Shown here piece after piece: positions 55,596-63,031 of a stretch of 64,000 bases of DNA (position 1 is its first letter; every line of letters starts with the position of its first letter). The notes beneath the pieces were generated by a model, which ran no database searches, was not told the origin of the DNA, and worked only from the letters and a program-made list of their open reading frames with translations. The stretch is taken from positions 1,736,001-1,800,000 of the forward strand of contig NZ_CP081964.1 in NCBI RefSeq assembly GCF_019844075.1, read 5' to 3'. Made by a program: the position numbers and the translations under genes. Source of the DNA: Curtobacterium sp. TC1. Its GTDB lineage: Bacteria > Actinomycetota > Actinomycetes > Actinomycetales > Microbacteriaceae.

Positions 55596-55973
55596 TCAGC
55601 GGTCGGAGAGCGCCACCGCCGTGGCGACGGCCAGACCCCGTTCGTGCGCGAGGGACACCGCGATCGCGCCGCACCCGATCGCATCGGCCAGGGCAGCGGC
55701 GGTCCCGGTCAGCTCCACCGTCGGCGCGCCGTGGTCGTCGAGGACGATCGCCACCTCGCGCAGCGGGATCGCCTGGTCCGGTGCGGGGCGGAGGAGCTTC
55801 ACCACGGCCTCCTTGCCCGCGAACCGGGCGGCCAGGCGCTCCGGGTCGTCGCCCGCGTCGGTGCGCTCCCGGACGGTGAAGAGCCGGTCCAGGTACCGCT
55901 CGCCGTGCGCCGAGATGCCCGCCACCACGTCCTCGACCGCGGCGAGGTCGGTCCCGGTCCGGATCGTGCTCAT
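55596..55973 (-). CDS. AcpS-type 4'-phosphopantetheinyl transferase
   Basis: 125 aa, length of AcpS. Metal-binding GTDLAAVEDV near the N-terminus and FAGKEAVVKLL (Lys-Glu for Mg and CoA binding) near residue 52; C-terminal AISLAHE-like segment (AVSLAHERGLAVA). It converts apo- to holo-carrier proteins by transferring the CoA arm. TAGCCT lies 6 nt before ATG 55973 (leaderless). Position beside a non-FAS carrier protein suggests a dedicated role, but it may also be the cell's only AcpS. Confidence 0.9.
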   Translation of the reverse strand: MSTIRTGTDLAAVEDVVAGISAHGERYLDRLFTVRERTDAGDDPERLAARFAGKEAVVKLLRPAPDQAIPLREVAIVLDDHGAPTVELTGTAAALADAIGCGAIAVSLAHERGLAVATAVALSDR

Positions 55974-56041
55974 GGCTGCAGGCTACGCAGGTCGCGGCGG
56001 CACCGCATGCCCGCAGCGGCATGGGCGTCGGGGGCGGTTCG

Positions 56042-56047
56042 TATGAT
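56042..56047 (+). promoter_or_regulatory. -10 box of the nitroreductase/adenylating-enzyme pair
   Basis: TATGAT, 30 nt before the start; AGGGGG (56066-56071) follows as ribosome-binding site 5 nt before ATG 56077. Divergent from the transferase gene in a 103-bp region. Confidence 0.5.
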
Positions 56048-56076
56048 CGGTGCGAGAGACCACCGAGGGGGAACCG

Positions 56077-57126
56077 ATGGCATCACCGTGGACCGGCATC
56101 ATCGAGGACGCGCGACACTACCCGTCGCCGCACAACTCGCAACCGATCGTCGTGCGCGTCGAGGACGACCGCACCGCGACCGTCTTCTACGACCTGCGGC
56201 GGGGGTTGCCGGCGGAGTCGTTCGGCATCCCGTTCGGGCACGTCTGCGCCGGGGTGTTCCTGGCCGGGCTCGAGGTCGTGGCCCGAGCGCACGGCTTCGC
56301 CGTGCAGGAGCGGCTCGACCACGCCGAGATGGACTTCGGCCGGCTCGACGCCGGCGACTCCGGGGCGGCGGACGACCACCTGCACCGGTTGGGCACGGTG
56401 CGCCTGCGTCCGCGGGCGGTCACCGCCGACGACCGGGAGGCCCTGGCCGTCTTCCTGGCACGGCGCACCTCGCGCAGGCCCTACGACGCGACCCTGGTGG
56501 ACGACGCCGCCGTGGACGCCGCGTCCGCCATCGCGTCGGCCGCCGGGCAGCGGTTCCGCACCACGTCCGACCGGCCGACCGTCGACGAGATCGTCCGGGT
56601 CAACCAGGAGACCCTGTTCGACGACCTGCAGCACGACGCCGTGCACGACGAGATCCTGCACTGGCTGCGGTTCTCGAAGCGGCAGGCGGTGACCACCGGC
56701 GACGGGCTGTCGGCGGAGACGATGCTCATGCCCGGACCGGTCCTGCGGTTCGCGATGGAGCACCGTGGGCTGTGGGAGGCACCCGGTGTCGGCGCGGTCT
56801 TCAAGCGGGTGTACCTGTCGACGATGCGCGGGGTCCGGCAGCTCGGGTGGCTCGAGGGGCCCTTCCGCACGCCGGCCGACTACGTCGAGGCCGGCCGGGT
56901 GTTCATGCGGATCTGGCTCGAGTTCAGCACGCGGGGGATCGCCCTGCACCCGTTCGGCACCGTGATCACGAACCCACGGTCGCACGCCGCCTTCGTCGCA
57001 CGTGCCGGCGTCGACGAGTCCGACGGCCGGATGGCCTGGATGCTGTTCCGCTTCGGACACAGCGATCCACCGCCCCTGGCGCACCGCAGACCGGCGGCCG
57101 CCATGACGCTCGGGGGTGCACGGTGA
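56077..57126 (+). CDS. Nitroreductase-family (Acg-like) flavin protein
   Basis: 349 aa. N-terminal ARHYPSPHNSQPIVVRV matches the SP.HN.QP flavin-site motif of nitroreductase-like proteins; RRTSRRPYDATLVDD is the second conserved block of the Acg/TM-nitroreductase branch, and IALHPFGTVITNP the third. Likely FMN-dependent oxidoreductase. ATG 56077 was chosen for its strong ribosome-binding site over an upstream ATG 56050. Overlaps the adenylating enzyme by 4 nt. Probable tailoring enzyme of the adjacent carrier-protein pathway (inference). Confidence 0.8.
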   Translation: MASPWTGIIEDARHYPSPHNSQPIVVRVEDDRTATVFYDLRRGLPAESFGIPFGHVCAGVFLAGLEVVARAHGFAVQERLDHAEMDFGRLDAGDSGAADDHLHRLGTVRLRPRAVTADDREALAVFLARRTSRRPYDATLVDDAAVDAASAIASAAGQRFRTTSDRPTVDEIVRVNQETLFDDLQHDAVHDEILHWLRFSKRQAVTTGDGLSAETMLMPGPVLRFAMEHRGLWEAPGVGAVFKRVYLSTMRGVRQLGWLEGPFRTPADYVEAGRVFMRIWLEFSTRGIALHPFGTVITNPRSHAAFVARAGVDESDGRMAWMLFRFGHSDPPPLAHRRPAAAMTLGGAR

Positions 57127-58706
57127 AGCGCGCGGCGGTCTTCACCGTCGTGTGGGTCGTCGAGACCTTCGTGGCGCTGTTCATGCCCCGCGTCGGCACC
57201 CACAAGCTCCTGCTCACGCCGGGCATCGAGCCGCTCCGCTGGACCCTCGGACGCTGGCGTGCCTGGCGGACCGTGGAGCGGGCTGCGAAGCGGGTACCCG
57301 CCTACGGGGCGTTCCTGGCGGAGGCGGGACGGGCCTCCCGTCCGTTCCGTCTCGACACGCGTGGCGGGATCGCCGCGGCGATCTCGGGCCTGCCCGAGAT
57401 GGACAAGGACTCCTACGTCAAGCGGTGGAGCATCCCCGAACGCTGCGTCGACGGGCGGCTGCCACGGCGCGGCGTGGTCGTCGACGAGTCGAGCGGGTCG
57501 AGCGGCACGCCGACCAGCTGGGTCCGCGGTCCCGACGAACGGCAGGCCACCCGGCAACTGCTGCAGCTCGGGTTCTCGCGCACCGCGAAGGACCTGCCGA
57601 AGCAGCCGTTCGTGCTCAACGCCTTCTCGCTCGGGGCGTGGGCCACGGGCATGAACGTGACCGCGTCGCTCACCGAGTCGTCGATGATCAAGTCGATCGG
57701 GCCGGACCGCGACAAGATCGTGCAGACGATGCGCGAGTTCGGCACCGACTTCACCTACATCATCTGCAGCTACCCGCCGTTCCTGAAGGCGCTGTTCGAG
57801 GACGACCGGCTCGACTGGAGCGAGTACACGATCGTCGCGGCGTTCGGTGGCGAGGGCATCAGCGAGAACATGCGCGCCCACATCGAGCAGTACGCGCAGG
57901 CCGTCCTCGGTTCCTACGGGGCGAGCGACCTCGAGATCAACCTCGGCATCGAGACGCCGTTCAGCGTGCAGCTGCGCCGGGCGATCGCAGCCTCATCCGA
58001 GCTGTCCGCAGCGCTGACGAAGCAGGCCGAGTACGGCGTGCTGCCGATGGTGTTCCAGTTCAACCCGTTCGGGTACCTGATCGAGACGAACGACCTCGGC
58101 GAACTCGTCGTCACCATCACCCGGTCCGAGAACATCAGTCCACGGATCCGGTACAACATCCACGACCGCGGGCACGTCGTGCGGATGCGGTCGCTGCGCC
58201 GGACGCTGCGCGCACACGGCTTCGACGAGCTCGCTGACGCCGCCGAGCTCGACCTGCCCTTGCTGTTCCACTACGGCCGCTCCGACCTGTCCGTCGACTA
58301 CAACGGTGCGGTCGTCGCGCCCGACGTCGTGCGCGACGTGGTCTACGACGACCCCGAGCTGCTCGAGGCCGTCGAGAACCACCGGCTGATCAGCTACGAG
58401 GACGACCGGGGCGACCGACAACTGCACATCGCGTTCCAGCTCGCTGCGGGCGCCGGGTCCTTCGACTCGGACGCGGCGCGCCCTGCGGTCATCGCCGAGC
58501 TGCGGCGGTTGAACAAGGACTTCTCGAACGCGATCCGGACGGCGCCGCCCGGCACCCTGCCCACGGTGGCGTTCTACCCGTACCGGACGGGGCCGTTCCG
58601 CGAGGACGGCAAGAAGCTCAAGAACGAGTACGTCTGGCAGCTGCCCGCCGGCTCGGTGGACCAGTGGGAGCTCGACCTGGCATGGGTCGCGCCGCAGGAG
58701 GCCTGA
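57123..58706 (+). CDS. PaaK/CapK-like adenylate-forming enzyme
   Basis: 527 aa of the phenylacetate-CoA-ligase-like branch of the ANL superfamily. ATP-binding loop SSGSSGTPTSW from residue 123; AAFGGEGISENMRAHIEQ and LGSYGASDLEINLG follow as the usual A4/A5-like blocks; RIRYNIHDRGHVV is the A7/A8 region; GKKLKNEYVWQLP near the C-terminus supplies a candidate catalytic Lys. N-terminal 20 residues are hydrophobic and may associate with the membrane. GTG 57123 overlaps the nitroreductase stop. It would activate a carboxylic acid, possibly for coupling to the carrier-bound amino acid; acceptor unknown. Its DNA contains a GACGGGCCTCCCGTCC motif (57328-57343). Confidence 0.82.
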   Translation: MKRAAVFTVVWVVETFVALFMPRVGTHKLLLTPGIEPLRWTLGRWRAWRTVERAAKRVPAYGAFLAEAGRASRPFRLDTRGGIAAAISGLPEMDKDSYVKRWSIPERCVDGRLPRRGVVVDESSGSSGTPTSWVRGPDERQATRQLLQLGFSRTAKDLPKQPFVLNAFSLGAWATGMNVTASLTESSMIKSIGPDRDKIVQTMREFGTDFTYIICSYPPFLKALFEDDRLDWSEYTIVAAFGGEGISENMRAHIEQYAQAVLGSYGASDLEINLGIETPFSVQLRRAIAASSELSAALTKQAEYGVLPMVFQFNPFGYLIETNDLGELVVTITRSENISPRIRYNIHDRGHVVRMRSLRRTLRAHGFDELADAAELDLPLLFHYGRSDLSVDYNGAVVAPDVVRDVVYDDPELLEAVENHRLISYEDDRGDRQLHIAFQLAAGAGSFDSDAARPAVIAELRRLNKDFSNAIRTAPPGTLPTVAFYPYRTGPFREDGKKLKNEYVWQLPAGSVDQWELDLAWVAPQEA

Positions 58707-58739
58707 GCGGGCACGCCGCGCGGGGCGGGCCGGTGCTCG

Positions 58740-59291
58740 CTAGCCGTACTGCGGTGGCCAGTCGAAGGGGGCGGGCAGGTGCGGGACCTCGCCGATCGTC
58801 GTCACGATGAGGACGACCTCGCGCCGGTTCGTCAGCTCGATCGAACGCGGGTTCCCGATCCGGCGGTGGCCGTCCACCCACACGGTGAGCTCGCCACGCA
58901 GGCCCCCGACGTGCTCCGGACCGAGCGAGACACCCCACTCGTCGAAGAACTGCCCGAGCGTGAAGGTCTGCTCGGTGGGGGACTCGACGTGCACGATGCC
59001 CGAGGTGTCGTGCGTGTGGATCTCGGCGGCGAACTTCCCCCGGTCCGAGTGCCCGATGTTCGCCGGGACCGTCACCGGGGTGTCGCCGTCCAGGATCGTC
59101 AGGTGGGTGTGGACGTGCTCGGCGAGCCGCTCGCCCCACACGTTCCGCAGCCCCGCCGCGTCGGCACGGGCGGACAGGTCGGTCGGCCGTGGCCAGGGCG
59201 GAGCGTCGCGCGACGTCTCCGCCCCCGGCGCGGCACAGCCCGACAGCAGCAGGAGTGCGGCCACCGCGACCGCGACGACGCGGGTCCTCAC
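58740..59291 (-). CDS. Predicted lipoprotein with HxH / HTHDxSG motifs
   Basis: 183 aa. Signal peptide with lipobox LSGC near residue 19. The mature part has EHVHTHLTILDGD, EIHTHDTSGIVHVESP and FTLGQFFDEWGVSL, a pattern seen in a widespread family of exported proteins of unknown function; the clustered His suggest metal binding (inference). GTG 59291 overlaps the aldo/keto reductase stop by 4 nt. Converges on the adenylating-enzyme gene. Confidence 0.8.
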   Translation of the reverse strand: MRTRVVAVAVAALLLLSGCAAPGAETSRDAPPWPRPTDLSARADAAGLRNVWGERLAEHVHTHLTILDGDTPVTVPANIGHSDRGKFAAEIHTHDTSGIVHVESPTEQTFTLGQFFDEWGVSLGPEHVGGLRGELTVWVDGHRRIGNPRSIELTNRREVVLIVTTIGEVPHLPAPFDWPPQYG

Positions 59292-60268
59292 CAGCGGTCG
59301 TGGACCGTGGCGCGGAACCACGTGTCGTACAGGTCGCGGACCGTGGCGTCCAGGCCGTCGATCTCCGGCAGATCGCCGGCCGCCGCGTTCGACCGGGCCT
59401 GCTCCGGGTTGCGGGCGCCGGGGATCGCCGCGGTGACGCCGTCCTGCGCGACGACCCACGCCAGCGCCGCCTGCGGCACGGAGACGGCGTCGGGCAGGGA
59501 TGCCGCGAAGGTCTGCGCCGCGCGCACGCCGTCGTCGTAGTCCACACCGCTGAACGTCTCGCCCTGGTCGAAGGCCTCGCCGTGCCGGTTGTAGTTGCGG
59601 TGGTCACCCTCGGCGAACGACGTCTCCGTCGTGTACTTGCCGGACAGCAACCCCGAGGCCAACGGGACGCGCGCGAGGATGCCGACCCCTGCCTCCCGGG
59701 CTGCCGGCAGCACGCGGTCCAGCGGCTTGAGCCGGAACGCGTTGAGGATGATCTGGACACTCGCGACGCCGGGCCGGGCGATCGCGGCCAACGCCTGGTC
59801 GGCCGTCTCGACACTGACGCCGTAGGCGGCGACCGAGCCGTCCGCGACCAGCGCGTCGAGGGCGTCGTACACGGCGTCGTCGCCGATGACCTCGGACGGC
59901 GGGCAGTGCAGCTGCACCAGGTCGAGCGTGTCCTGCCGCAGGTTCGTGCGCGAGCGGTCCACCCACTCGCGGAAGTTCGCCGCCACGTAGTTCGACGGGA
60001 CCTGCTCGGCGCGGCGGCCCATCTTCGTCGTGACCGTCAGCGGCACGTCGGGGTTCGTCGCACGCCACGCACCGATGAGCTGCTCGCTGCGACCGTCGCC
60101 GTACACGTCGGCGGTGTCGAAGAGCGTGACACCGGACTCGACCGAGGCGTCCATCACGGCGTTCGCGTCCGCGTCGCTCACCGGACCCCAGTCACCGCCG
60201 AACTGCCACGTGCCGAGACCGATGGGGGAGACTTCGCGGCCGGTACGGCCGAGGGTGCGACTCTGCAT
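59288..60268 (-). CDS. Aldo/keto reductase
   Basis: 326 aa NADPH-dependent TIM-barrel reductase. Catalytic Asp and Tyr in LFDTADVYGDGRSEQLIG, Lys in TVTTKMGRR, His in LVQLHCPPSEV; C-terminal AIPGARNPEQARSNAAAGDL binds the cofactor phosphate. TACGAT lies 7 nt before ATG 60268 (leaderless). Substrate unknown. Confidence 0.94.
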   Translation of the reverse strand: MQSRTLGRTGREVSPIGLGTWQFGGDWGPVSDADANAVMDASVESGVTLFDTADVYGDGRSEQLIGAWRATNPDVPLTVTTKMGRRAEQVPSNYVAANFREWVDRSRTNLRQDTLDLVQLHCPPSEVIGDDAVYDALDALVADGSVAAYGVSVETADQALAAIARPGVASVQIILNAFRLKPLDRVLPAAREAGVGILARVPLASGLLSGKYTTETSFAEGDHRNYNRHGEAFDQGETFSGVDYDDGVRAAQTFAASLPDAVSVPQAALAWVVAQDGVTAAIPGARNPEQARSNAAAGDLPEIDGLDATVRDLYDTWFRATVHDRW

Positions 60269-60290
60269 GGCGCCGATCGTAGTCAGCGGG

Positions 60291-60340
60291 TTCGCGCGGT
60301 CGTTCAGCCGATGGTTTCGCGCGGTCGTTCAGCCGATGGT
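60291..60340. repeat. 25-bp tandem duplication of a gene 3' end
   Basis: Two identical 25-nt units (60291-60315, 60316-60340). The copy at 60316-60340 contains the last codons and stop of the minus-strand membrane-protein gene (stop at 60329); the other copy lies just beyond the gene end. Confidence 0.85.
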
Positions 60341-60856
60341 CGAGACCCCGCGGCGGAGCAGCGCACGGGCTGCCCGAGCGCGGGGGATGACCCAGACGGC
60401 CGCCCACAGGACCATGCCGGCCCAGAGCAGGATCAACATCGTCGTGATGAGGGCATCGTGCTGGTCGCGCATCGACCACGTCATCGCGATCCACAGCGTG
60501 CCGAGGACGACCTTGCCCCAGCCAGCGCCCTCGCGGTCGGCCTGCGCCTGGACCAGCGGGATCCACAGCTCGGCGGGTACTCCGACCGGGATCCGGCCCT
60601 CGGCGATCCAGTCGCGGACGAGGACCGAGCGCTCGTACCCGCCCTCGGCGCGCCAGGCGCGCAGCTGCAGGTACACGGCGATGGCCGCACCCGCCACCGC
60701 GGACGGGATGCCGACGGAGACCAGGACGGTGGTGGTCGCCTCGGTCCACGACGACAACACGAGCATGACGAGGACGACCGCGAACGCGGCACCCGTCACC
60801 CCGGAGCCGAGGAGCCGCAGCCGCCCGGATTCGTCGAGGACATCGGCACCGTTCAC
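60329..60856 (-). CDS. Small membrane protein of unknown function
   Basis: 175 aa. About four hydrophobic segments: two near the N-terminus (VTGAAFAVVLVMLVLSS, VLVSVGIPSAVAGAAIAVYL) and two near the C-terminus. A cytoplasmic loop reads EGRIPVGVPAELWIPLV. TACCCT lies 7 nt before GTG 60856, hence probably leaderless. No family recognised. Its last codons are tandemly duplicated downstream. Confidence 0.75.
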   Translation of the reverse strand: MNGADVLDESGRLRLLGSGVTGAAFAVVLVMLVLSSWTEATTTVLVSVGIPSAVAGAAIAVYLQLRAWRAEGGYERSVLVRDWIAEGRIPVGVPAELWIPLVQAQADREGAGWGKVVLGTLWIAMTWSMRDQHDALITTMLILLWAGMVLWAAVWVIPRARAARALLRRGVSTIG

Positions 60857-60916
60857 GAGGGAGAGGGTACGCGCCGTTGCTGCCCGCCCGTCGTCCGTCC
60901 GTCGGTCCGTGCTGCC

Positions 60917-61007
60917 CCGAGGTTCCGAAATCTCGGCATCTCGGGCCGCTGTTCGGCCGGGATCGGCACCTCGGTGATCATCGCGCGGCATGTCCTGAAA
61001 CCTCACC
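60917..61007 (-). repeat. GCCGAGGTTCC-family element, 91-bp copy D
   Basis: On the minus strand it aligns end to end with copy C: degenerate left end GTGAGGTTT, middle ACCGAGGTGCC, and right end GAGATGCCGAGATTTCGG plus AACCTCGG, identical to copy C over about 26 nt. Lies upstream of the DUF559-type gene. Confidence 0.75.
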
Positions 61008-61106
61008 GCGTCCGTCGGGTTCGGACTGGAGGCCCGTCCCGCGTCGTTCTCCACAGATGCGTCCGACCGTGGCCGGGCCCGGCACCTCGTGCGCGATGCT
61101 CTCGTC

Positions 61107-62006
61107 ATGGGGAACCGAGCACGCGTCGACCAATCGCCGAATCCGTTCCCGGTGCGAGAGGCGCTGGCGGCCGGAGTGAGCCCATCACGGCTGACCCGCC
61201 GCGACCTCAGGGCTCCGGTCCACGGCGTCCGAGTCCGAGCAGACGTCCCCGTGACGGTCGTGGAAGCGATCGCCGTCGTCCTCCGGAGTGACCAGTTCGT
61301 CAGCCACACCACGGCCGCTCGGCTCTGGGGCGCGCCGCTCCCGTCGCGGCTCGACGACGAACTCGTGCACGTGACGTCGATCGGGACCGCGCCGATCATG
61401 CGTCGTCCGCAGGTCGTCCCGCACCGGCTTCGGATCGAGGGCTTCCGGCCGGAACGCGTCCGCGGCATCCCTGTCAGCCCGCCAGCGCGCGCGTGGTTCG
61501 AATCCGCGTCACTGCTCACCGTCGTCGAACTCGTCGTCCTGGGGGACTATCTCGTCGGTCCGAGCGGGCTCGCCACCATCGACGGACTGGCGGCCGCGAT
61601 CGTCGCCGGGAGTCGCTCCGCACGACGAGCGCGAGCCGCACTCGACAGGGTGCGGACCGGAGTCGAGTCGCCGATGGAGACCCGACTCCGGCTCGGCGTG
61701 GTCGATGCGGGGTTCCCGGAGCCCGAGGTGAACGTCGACGTCGTGGACGACCACGGTTCCTTCCTCGGCCGAGCAGACCTCGCCTGGCCGGCGCTCCGGA
61801 TCGCCCTCGAGTACGACGGTGACCACCACCGTGACCGCCGGACCTTCCAGCACGATCAACGCCGGGCGAACGGCTTCGCGGTGAACGGCTGGATCGTCAT
61901 CCACGCAACATCCGCCGACACCGGGCGTCCGGCAGTGTTGTTCGAGCGACTGCGACAGGCCTTCGTCCAGCGCCAGGTCGAGGGTCGGGCTCGCCGCGCG
62001 GCCTGA
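61107..62006 (+). CDS. DUF559/Vsr-like putative endonuclease with N-terminal DNA-binding region
   Basis: 299 aa. N-terminal ~70 residues (PVREALAAGVSPSRLTRRDL, FVSHTTAARLWGAPLP) resemble AbiEi-like transcriptional regulator heads. C-terminal part is a PD-(D/E)XK-type fold as in DUF559/Vsr proteins: SPMETRLRLGVVDAGFPEPE, GRADLAWPALRIALEYDGDHH with candidate acidic metal ligands, then RRTFQHDQRRANGF. Members are frequent in Microbacteriaceae but unstudied. ATG 61107 is one choice; GTG 61089 another. Flanked on both sides by 91-bp repeat elements (copies D and E). Confidence 0.75.
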   Translation: MGNRARVDQSPNPFPVREALAAGVSPSRLTRRDLRAPVHGVRVRADVPVTVVEAIAVVLRSDQFVSHTTAARLWGAPLPSRLDDELVHVTSIGTAPIMRRPQVVPHRLRIEGFRPERVRGIPVSPPARAWFESASLLTVVELVVLGDYLVGPSGLATIDGLAAAIVAGSRSARRARAALDRVRTGVESPMETRLRLGVVDAGFPEPEVNVDVVDDHGSFLGRADLAWPALRIALEYDGDHHRDRRTFQHDQRRANGFAVNGWIVIHATSADTGRPAVLFERLRQAFVQRQVEGRARRAA

Positions 62007-62046
62007 CGCGGCTCCGAAGCGGCCCGATGCCGGGCTGACTCGCTGC

Positions 62047-62137
62047 GCCGAGGTTCCACAACTCGCCGTGCGTTCGTCGCCGAGGTTCCACAGCGGCGTG
62101 CTCGGGGCCACGAGATGCCAAGATTTCGGAACCTCGG
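62047..62137 (+). repeat. GCCGAGGTTCC-family element, 91-bp copy E
   Basis: GCCGAGGTTCC at 62047 and again at 62079, inverted GGAACCTCGG at 62128-62137, and GAGATGCCAAGATTTCGG near the right end. Same length and layout as copy C. Starts 40 nt after the DUF559-type gene and precedes the convergent membrane-protein gene. Confidence 0.8.
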
Positions 62138-62173
62138 GGGACGGGCGGAAGTGGCCGACGGGCTCGGCGGGGG

Positions 62174-63031
62174 TCAGCTGTGGGCCAGGAGCCAGCACAT
62201 GCCGGCGGCGGCGAAGGCCATCGCCCAGCTCACCAGGCTGCCGATCAGGAAGTACTCCGCCTGGTAGCCGGTCGTCTCGCGCCGGATCTCGGGGAACCGG
62301 ACGATGCCCTTGGCCGCGATCAGCGCAGCGACCACCGGGAAGGCCCCCGCCACCGCGAACCCGGCCAGCAGCAGTCGTTCGATCGGGCCGATCAGGCGAC
62401 CGCCCTTGAGGCGCACCGTGCTGTCCGCGGGCTGTTCGTCGTCGGGGTCGGAGCGTCGGCGTCGCCCGAACCGGCGGCGGAGGTCGTCGGCCTCGGCGCC
62501 CGTGACGGCTCCGCGCTGGAGTCCCGGCGGGAGTGCCTGGGCGACGACCACGTTCGCGGAGTCGACGAGGAACAGCGCCGAGCCGACTCCGCCCACGACG
62601 GCGGCGAGCGGAACGGCGTCGACGAACGCCAGGCCCGAGCCGTCGTGCCAGTCGACCACGAAGCCCGTGCCGTCGGGCAGCGGCCCCCAGAGCAGCAACA
62701 CGGCCACGGCGACGGCGAGCAGGACCGCGGGCCAGGACCCCGACCGTCGCAGCAGCCCCTGGGCCGCCGGTTCACCACGGTCGCCGTCCGCGGTCCCGCC
62801 ACCGGCTCGGACCGGCGCGGTCGTGGCGATCCACGCCGCCGCGAGCACCACCGTGACGAGGACGCTCCACACGGGGACACCCAGACCGAGCCAGGCCACG
62901 GCGGACACCCCGGCCCACAGCACGACGACCGCGATGGTGGTCAACGTACGCGGTCGGTGCGTGTCAGTACCGGTGCGTGCCCGGACGACGTCGCCCAGCC
63001 CGATGAGTGCGAGGAGGATCCCGGCGAGCAT
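62174..63031 (-). CDS. Membrane protein paired with SatD (DUF3307-like C-terminus)
   Basis: 285 aa, about seven to eight hydrophobic segments. The C-terminal IERLLLAGFAVAGAFPVVAA, AAKGIVRFPEIR and QAEYFLIGSLVSW resemble the C-terminal part of DUF3307 proteins that are usually encoded beside satD. ATG 63031 overlaps the satD stop by 4 nt. Function unknown; together with SatD the pair is conserved across many bacteria. Confidence 0.72.
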   Translation of the reverse strand: MLAGILLALIGLGDVVRARTGTDTHRPRTLTTIAVVVLWAGVSAVAWLGLGVPVWSVLVTVVLAAAWIATTAPVRAGGGTADGDRGEPAAQGLLRRSGSWPAVLLAVAVAVLLLWGPLPDGTGFVVDWHDGSGLAFVDAVPLAAVVGGVGSALFLVDSANVVVAQALPPGLQRGAVTGAEADDLRRRFGRRRRSDPDDEQPADSTVRLKGGRLIGPIERLLLAGFAVAGAFPVVAALIAAKGIVRFPEIRRETTGYQAEYFLIGSLVSWAMAFAAAGMCWLLAHS

